Positions 5,513 through 8,679 of a stretch of 8,679 bases of DNA are shown here, piece after piece. The position numbers were made by a program, and so were the translations under genes. Under the pieces are notes generated by a model that was given only the letters and a program-made list of their open reading frames with translations, was not told the DNA's origin and made no database searches. The stretch is taken from assembly GCA_964372855.1 (NCBI GenBank), contig CAYJRY010000047.1, forward strand, positions 1 to 8,679, in the 5' to 3' direction. Each line of letters opens with the position of its first letter. Position 1 is the stretch's first letter. The stretch is from JACOXT01 sp964372855. GTDB taxonomy: Bacteria; Patescibacteriota; Microgenomatia; Levybacterales; UBA12049.

Positions 5513-5689
5513 ATGAAAGATATACATAAAATACCATTGCTAACATCGTGGCCAACACCTATGTCTTTTAAAGAGGTCGTTAATTGTTTTAGGGTTAAAA
5601 AGAGCAATTCTAAATCTAAATTCAAAAAAAGGTCAAAGAATTTTATATCCTCCCCTTTTATTAACTACTATTCACTTTCTATTTATTAA
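5513..5689 (+). CDS. Small basic ORF with strong Shine-Dalgarno
   Basis: A 58-aa ORF I do not recognise. The N-terminal 27 residues (starting MKDIHKIPLL) are mixed with a single Cys25, and residues 28-42 are strongly basic (RVKKSNSKSKFKKRSK). There is no membrane segment. The start is chosen because AAAGGAG at 5501-5507 stands 5 nt before this ATG, the best Shine-Dalgarno in the window; an upstream in-frame ATG at 5495 would include that site in coding sequence. The Crp-type operator lies 52 bp upstream of the start codon. It ends 4 bp before the -35 of the DsbA-like gene. It may be a real small protein, a leader peptide or a degraded gene fragment. Confidence 0.4.
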   Translation: MKDIHKIPLLTSWPTPMSFKEVVNCFRVKKSNSKSKFKKRSKNFISSPFINYYSLSIY

Positions 5690-5693
5690 CGTA

Positions 5694-5721
5694 TTGACAT
5701 TTAACGCAAAGCAATTATACT
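5694..5721 (+). promoter_or_regulatory. Promoter of the DsbA-like gene, leaderless GTG
   Basis: TTGACA at 5694-5699 and TATACT at 5716-5721 (five of six to TATAAT) are separated by 16 bp. The GTG start codon begins at 5728, 6 nt after the -10, so transcription should start at or next to the first codon. This is the strongest promoter by eye in the window, and it drives a gene that is interrupted by a TAG. Confidence 0.75.
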
Positions 5722-5727
5722 ATTCTG

Positions 5728-6267
5728 GTGTTAGAAAAACAAAAAACAACAACAGTTGATTCATCAGAACTTGAAAGCATTAAATCAACAAATAGAATTT
5801 TAATAATTGTTCTTTTGGTTGCTTCGTTTTTCCTAGGATCATTAACAAACAAAGTTTCAACTCTTGAGAAAAATAATACTCCTTCTGTTCAGGCTGATTC
5901 TTCAAATCCAAATCAAGAAGCAAATACTCAGCCTCCAGTAATTACAAATGACACAATTAAAGAGTGGGCAAAAGATCTAGGGCTTAATGCCCAAAGCTTC
6001 AATTCCTGCTTAGACGAGGAAAAATATAAATCCAATGTTGAGGAAGATACCAAGGCAGGACGGGAGGCAGGCGTGAGCGGAACGCCTACTTTTTTCGTCA
6101 ATGGAATATCATTGGTTGGAGCCCAACCATTTAGCGCATTTAAAGATACGATAGATAAAGAGCTAGCTGGAACAACTGATCCGCAAGCAACTCGCGCAAC
6201 TGTTGATGTTGGGAGACTTCCTTCGTTTGGTGATAAAAATGCGAAAGTTACAATTGTAGAGTTCTAG
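5728..6267 (+). CDS. DsbA-like protein, permuted: anchor plus C-terminal half
   Basis: A 179-aa ORF with a GTG start set by the promoter 6 nt upstream. Residues 24-39 form a signal anchor, and 40-71 are a Ser/Asn/Pro/Gln linker, as in membrane-anchored DsbA-family thiol oxidoreductases. Residues 72-147 match the C-terminal half of that family: a helical part from TNDTIKEWAKDLGL, the cis-Pro loop SGTPT with P120, and GAQPFSAFKDTID. Then comes a second linker, and at 164-179 the usual opening of the domain, LPSFGDKNAKVTIVEF, ending at TAG (6265-6267). The CPFC active site lies beyond that stop. As read, the product is a membrane-anchored half-domain without redox cysteines (it has one Cys, 94), so it is probably inactive unless the TAG is suppressed or is a sequence error. 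Confidence 0.75.
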   Translation: MLEKQKTTTVDSSELESIKSTNRILIIVLLVASFFLGSLTNKVSTLEKNNTPSVQADSSNPNQEANTQPPVITNDTIKEWAKDLGLNAQSFNSCLDEEKYKSNVEEDTKAGREAGVSGTPTFFVNGISLVGAQPFSAFKDTIDKELAGTTDPQATRATVDVGRLPSFGDKNAKVTIVEF

Positions 6268-6483
6268 GATTTTGAATGTCCATTCTGCAGAAGATTTTTC
6301 GTAGATACTTTCCCTCAAATTAAAAAAGAATATATAGATACAGGTAAAGTGGTAATGTATTATAGACATTTCCCGCTAGATTTTCATCCGCTTGCCAATC
6401 CATTTGCCCAAGCATCAGAATGCGCCAATGATCAAGGAAAATTCTGGGAATTCCACGACAAGATATTTGAGGAGCAAGGATAA
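6268..6483 (+). pseudogene. DsbA N-terminal half with CPFC, after in-frame TAG
   Basis: In the same frame as the preceding ORF, the sequence continues DFECPFCRRF, the active-site motif of DsbA-like oxidoreductases (cysteines at read-through positions 184 and 187). It continues through VVMYYRHFPLDFHP and ANDQGKFWEFHDKIFEEQG to TAA at 6481-6483. This is the N-terminal half of the domain whose C-terminal half lies before it. It ends just where the other half would normally begin. No start codon lies upstream of the cysteines after the TAG; the first are GTG at 6349 and ATG at 6355, so CPFC can only be made by reading through TAG. The 8 bp to the convergent acyP stop leave no room for more of the domain. 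Confidence 0.75.
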
Positions 6484-6504
6484 GATCTCGTCTACAAGAT
6501 CTCG
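6482..6504. repeat. 9-bp direct repeat at the convergent gene junction
   Basis: AAGATCTCG occurs at 6482-6490 and 6496-6504, with a 14-bp period. It spans the TAA that ends the DsbA-like remnant and the stop of the convergent acyP gene. It may be a small duplication left by the rearrangement that truncated the DsbA-like gene, or chance. Confidence 0.4.
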
Positions 6505-6761
6505 AAAGTATCAAACTTTCCCTTAACTTCTTCCCTAAACACATCTACTGATTTAACTTCTGATAAAAAAGGACCAATTCTACAAAGTGAAATTAGATTA
6601 TCAAGTTTTTCTTTCTCACCGACAAATAAACCTTCTACCCTCCCGTCTGATAAATTCCTAACCCATCCTTTTATACCAAGTTTTTCCGCATTTTTTTTGA
6701 CATATTGTCTAAATCCAACTCCCTGGACAAAGCCTGAAATAAAAACCCTTACTTTATTCAT
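6492..6761 (-). CDS. acyP: Acylphosphatase
   Basis: An 89-aa single-domain enzyme that hydrolyses the carboxyl-phosphate bond of acylphosphates in the cytoplasm. The P-loop signature GFVQGVGFR is at 10-18 with catalytic Arg18, and GWVRNLSDG at 32-40 provides catalytic Asn36, followed by VEGLF. The length is typical of the family. I chose the ATG at 6759-6761 over an in-frame TTG at 6782 because the protein then begins MNKVRVFISG, as usual, and does not overlap its neighbour. Only 4 bp separate it from the VTT gene, so it is the last gene of that operon. The stop is TAG, 8 bp from the convergent DsbA-like remnant. Confidence 0.92.
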   Translation of the reverse strand: MNKVRVFISGFVQGVGFRQYVKKNAEKLGIKGWVRNLSDGRVEGLFVGEKEKLDNLISLCRIGPFLSEVKSVDVFREEVKGKFDTFEIL

Positions 6762-6765
6762 AGGT

Positions 6766-7287
6766 TTATAATGTTGCTCCAAATTGAGCTAAAAGTAAAT
6801 ATCGCAAAAACCTAGCTAAAAGCATAAGCAAAAAGAAATGCAGTGGCGAATAGTTCAAGACTCCAGCAATAATTCCTACCGCGTCAAAAAAAGGATTTGG
6901 GATTAAGGCTACTGCAAAAATTATCAGCCAACCGTGTTTTTTAAAATGTTTTTCTATAAATAATATTTTTGGGTTTTTCTCTAGTCTCTCCCGCGTCAGC
7001 TTTCTTCCAGAATATCCAATTACAAAACTCACCATATCACCAATTGCCGCCCCAATTGATGCAATAATAGCAACTAAAATTGGTGAGTAAATGCTTCCTC
7101 CTGCAATAACTGTTAAAAATGCAGGGCCTGAAACAAAAAGACTAGCACTTGAAATTAAATTTACCAAGAATATTCCTATCAAGCCAAAAGAAGACGTTTC
7201 TTGAAAAAAATCTTCGAAAATAAAGAAAGCAATAGATAAGACAATCGAAAAAATAAATATTAGCCCCACATAAAACTTGTTAATCAC
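6766..7287 (-). CDS. VTT/DedA-type (SNARE-associated) membrane protein
   Basis: A 173-aa polytopic membrane protein resembling the VTT (DedA/TVP38) family, some members of which move lipids across the membrane. Hydrophobic segments lie at about 5-24, 35-65, 68-92, 120-143 and 147-168. Family-like pieces are the small-residue helix GAAIGDMVSFVIGYSGRKL at 79-97, then KHGWLIIFAVALIPNPFF at 117-134 with its ALIPNP, and conserved-type arginines R159 and R162. It is somewhat shorter than typical DedA proteins. The start is GTG at 7285-7287, with GGAG 9 nt upstream. It overlaps the previous gene by 8 bp and precedes acyP by 4 bp, indicating a translationally coupled operon. The stop is TAA. Confidence 0.85.
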   Translation of the reverse strand: MINKFYVGLIFIFSIVLSIAFFIFEDFFQETSSFGLIGIFLVNLISSASLFVSGPAFLTVIAGGSIYSPILVAIIASIGAAIGDMVSFVIGYSGRKLTRERLEKNPKILFIEKHFKKHGWLIIFAVALIPNPFFDAVGIIAGVLNYSPLHFFLLMLLARFLRYLLLAQFGATL

Positions 7288-7558
7288 TTTTCACAACTCC
7301 TTTTTTCTCTCCTTTTAATTGCTTTAACTTCCACATAAATAGAGCCCCTTTATTTTTGGCATTTGAATCTGAGACAAAGGTGAGTGCCTTTTCAAGAATA
7401 GATCTGTGAACTGTTTTTGCAAGTTTTATGTAAAGACTTTTGTGCCTATAATCCTCAAGTTCCTCAGCAAGAAAAATACCATATGATTGAAATTCACGGC
7501 TAATGTATTTATCGGTTTTGGGATCAAATTTCTTAAGAATTGACTTTACAGACTGCAC
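7280..7558 (-). CDS. Small hypothetical basic protein
   Basis: A 92-aa basic, mostly helical protein with no cysteine, signal or membrane segment, and no family I can name. Its middle (YISREFQSYGIFLAEELEDY) alternates acidic and aromatic residues, and the C-terminal third is Lys-rich (FMWKLKQLKGEKKG). I chose GTG at 7556-7558. A perfect -10 TATAAT ends 6 nt upstream, so transcription should start at this codon, whereas TTG codons at 7574-7576 and 7571-7573 lie within or before the -10 region. It overlaps the downstream VTT gene by 8 bp and heads the operon with that gene and acyP. Confidence 0.7.
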   Translation of the reverse strand: MQSVKSILKKFDPKTDKYISREFQSYGIFLAEELEDYRHKSLYIKLAKTVHRSILEKALTFVSDSNAKNKGALFMWKLKQLKGEKKGVVKSD

Positions 7559-7564
7559 GAGGTA

Positions 7565-7570
7565 ATTATA
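7565..7570 (-). promoter_or_regulatory. -10 box of the small gene/VTT/acyP operon
   Basis: A perfect TATAAT on the minus strand stands 6 nt before the GTG at 7558, the same spacing as at the DsbA-like gene. No good -35 is visible 16-18 bp upstream (AGTGGT at best). The bases before it lie in the 3' end of the preceding gene. Confidence 0.5.
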
Positions 7571-7579
7571 CAACAAATC

Positions 7580-8026
7580 CTAACGAAACCACTTCCGAAA
7601 CCACTCCGGTTCCCATTCAAGTGCCACCCCACCGATATAAGGCATGTAAGATGGATTTTTTTTGAACATTTCACGTACAACATTATAATTGCCTTCAAGC
7701 TGATCTACCCACGCTTTATATGCTTCCTGTCCTTCACGATTTTCAACCATTAGCTCTCGAAGTCTTATCAATTTTTCTTCATACACTTTTGTATGAATTC
7801 TTAAAGCTGCCTCTCGTCCTTTAGTGTTATCAACGCCTAAATCTTCTCGAAGGAAACGATCTGGCTCTATACTTGAGTCTTGATTCCTCTCCACCACAAA
7901 AGCTATCGCTCCCTCCTCGACCCTATCCATCTCTTTGCCTATTGCGGTATTTATCAAAGGGAGAAGTCTTTGAAAAAACTGCATTTTCGAATTCTCCCTT
8001 CCCTCCTTATTCATAACTTCTACCAT
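7580..8026 (-). CDS. Hypothetical protein with Trp-rich C-terminus
   Basis: A 148-aa soluble protein with no recognised family and no cysteine. It is helical and charged in the middle (about 73-125, many Glu and Arg). It ends in an aromatic cluster, LEWEPEWFRKWFR. I chose the ATG at 8024-8026 because a perfect TATAAT (8033-8038) ends 6 nt before it, predicting a leaderless mRNA; a GTG at 8041 lies across the -10 box itself. An internal ATG at 7982-7984 is a real alternative: it follows AGGGAG by 9 nt and would give 134 aa. The stop is TAG. It begins 7 bp after the upstream gene's stop. Confidence 0.75.
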   Translation of the reverse strand: MVEVMNKEGRENSKMQFFQRLLPLINTAIGKEMDRVEEGAIAFVVERNQDSSIEPDRFLREDLGVDNTKGREAALRIHTKVYEEKLIRLRELMVENREGQEAYKAWVDQLEGNYNVVREMFKKNPSYMPYIGGVALEWEPEWFRKWFR

Positions 8027-8032
8027 ATTTTT

Positions 8033-8038
8033 ATTATA
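8033..8038 (-). promoter_or_regulatory. -10 box of the gene 7580-8026
   Basis: A perfect TATAAT on the minus strand overlaps the TAA stop (8034-8036) of the upstream gene and lies 6 nt before the ATG at 8026. There is no recognisable -35 at the usual distance (GAGAGA there). Confidence 0.5.
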
Positions 8039-8679
8039 CACCTAAAAAATCTTTTTCTCTCTGGGTTAAAAAACCCTTAAGGATTTTTTGAGCATTTTGA
8101 GATACTGTAATGTCTTTTCCATTTGCATCTTTCTCACCAATTAGTGAGCTATCAGACAAATTTATTAAAAGTTCACTTAATTGCCTAATTTCACTAGCTG
8201 ATGTTTTATTTGAAAAAAACTGTTCAAATCGAGATTGAATCTGAGGAATTGCCTCGGGTCCTTTTTCTGCTACTTGGTCTAATAAATCATTAATTTCTGT
8301 TCTTATACTCAGAAGCTCGACTTCATGAAACACCTCAGAAATAGTTTTAATTTTCTGAGCATCTAAAACATCCAATATTTGATCAGGAGTTTGTTCTTCA
8401 AGAAACGATTTACCAACGACGAATCTTGCGTTATCCGAAACAACTTCTAATGGCTCTTTTCCTGTTCCTTTTGTCCTTGCTTCCCTAAGTCTTCGAGCGT
8501 GAATCTCAAGACGCGATGGATCAAGGCCCAAATCTTTTATCGCTTTAACAAATGATTGGGTTGCTAATTTATCACCAAACAAATTTCCCAAAAGCGCGTA
8601 TACTTCAGTCGGAGTCATTTCAACAACAACTCTAAATTGCTTATTTTCACTCTCATGCCCATGCAACCCAGTATCCGAG
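8034..8679 (-). CDS. Hypothetical protein, 5' end beyond the window
   Basis: The reading frame is open from its TAA stop at 8034-8036 to the right edge, so the gene is probably cut by the window; at least 214 codons are present. A TTG at 8664-8666 is the first possible start inside but has no Shine-Dalgarno or promoter support. The visible part is soluble, acidic and helical, without cysteine or membrane segments. The section around KDLGLDPSRLEIHARRLREAR is amphipathic, and later helices contain LLDQVAEKGPEAIPQIQSRF. No family is recognised, and no function is proposed. It lies 7 bp from the next gene on the same strand. Confidence 0.65.
   Translation of the reverse strand, partial: SDTGLHGHESENKQFRVVVEMTPTEVYALLGNLFGDKLATQSFVKAIKDLGLDPSRLEIHARRLREARTKGTGKEPLEVVSDNARFVVGKSFLEEQTPDQILDVLDAQKIKTISEVFHEVELLSIRTEINDLLDQVAEKGPEAIPQIQSRFEQFFSNKTSASEIRQLSELLINLSDSSLIGEKDANGKDITVSQNAQKILKGFLTQREKDFLGV

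Noticed and set aside
5728..6483. TAG read as pyrrolysine or as a reassigned sense codon
   Set aside because: TAG is the natural stop of trxA, acyP and the gene at 7580-8026, and no pyl genes or suppressor tRNA are visible. A premature stop or base error is simpler.
6163..6544. Minus-strand open frames opposite the DsbA-like locus
   Set aside because: The plus strand there encodes unmistakable DsbA-family sequence, and the antisense frames have no family features.
6762..6782. acyP start at TTG 6782
   Set aside because: It would overlap the VTT gene by 17 bp and add seven non-family residues; ATG at 6761 begins the conserved first strand.
8063..8076. GGGTT-AAAA-AACCC hairpin as a terminator
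   Set aside because: It lies inside coding sequence and is not followed by a T-run at the right distance on either strand.
1..8679. CRISPR array, riboswitch, insertion sequence or replication origin
   Set aside because: No regularly spaced direct repeats, no recognisable aptamer core, no transposase gene and no DnaA-box cluster were seen.

Overview
The window is AT-rich bacterial DNA using the standard code: TAA, TAG and TGA all end otherwise intact genes. It most resembles a member of the Candidate Phyla Radiation (Patescibacteria, perhaps Microgenomates-like). The reasons are the many short genes without recognisable family, single-domain thioredoxin-fold proteins with a membrane anchor, a Crp-type regulator with an FPLVW-containing sensor domain, tight gene packing, and start codons placed directly downstream of -10 boxes. 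This placement rests on style and remembered families, not on a marker gene.

Layout from left to right. Positions 1-374 hold a repeat hairpin, tRNA-Ala(UGC) on the minus strand and a minus-strand promoter pointing at it. Positions 375-1733 hold a minus-strand thioredoxin system, trxA then trxB, separated by an inverted-repeat element that also supplies the trxA stop codon. Positions 1749-1932 are intergenic and dense in structure: a 22-bp perfect palindrome, a tandem 10-bp repeat with TGTACA cores, and a GC-rich REP-like hairpin. Positions 1933-5400 are four minus-strand genes: a hypothetical protein, a large membrane protein, a DUF3105 protein and a Crp/Fnr regulator. Positions 5401-5512 are a divergent regulatory region with a Crp-type operator. 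Positions 5513-6483 carry, on the plus strand, a short basic ORF with a strong Shine-Dalgarno sequence and then a rearranged DsbA-like gene. Positions 6492-8679 are five minus-strand genes running into the right edge: acylphosphatase, a VTT/DedA-type membrane protein and three hypothetical proteins.

The clearest functional theme is thiol-disulfide chemistry: a cytoplasmic thioredoxin/thioredoxin reductase pair, and a membrane-anchored, outward-facing DsbA-like protein. The DsbA-like locus is the most unusual object. Its two halves occur in swapped order (C-terminal half with the cis-Pro loop first, N-terminal half with CPFC second), and an in-frame TAG lies four codons before the active-site cysteine. 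It is therefore a circular permutation that is probably broken, or the scar of a tandem duplication and deletion, or an assembly error.

Two regulatory patterns also stand out. Six or seven genes have a -10 box ending 6-9 nt before the start codon, so their mRNAs should be leaderless, while some operon-internal genes have a GGAG Shine-Dalgarno instead. The Crp-like regulator has Arg-Glu-Thr in its recognition helix, and a matching GTGA-N6-TCAC palindrome lies just upstream of its own promoter. I did not find a complete new multi-gene defence or mobile system.
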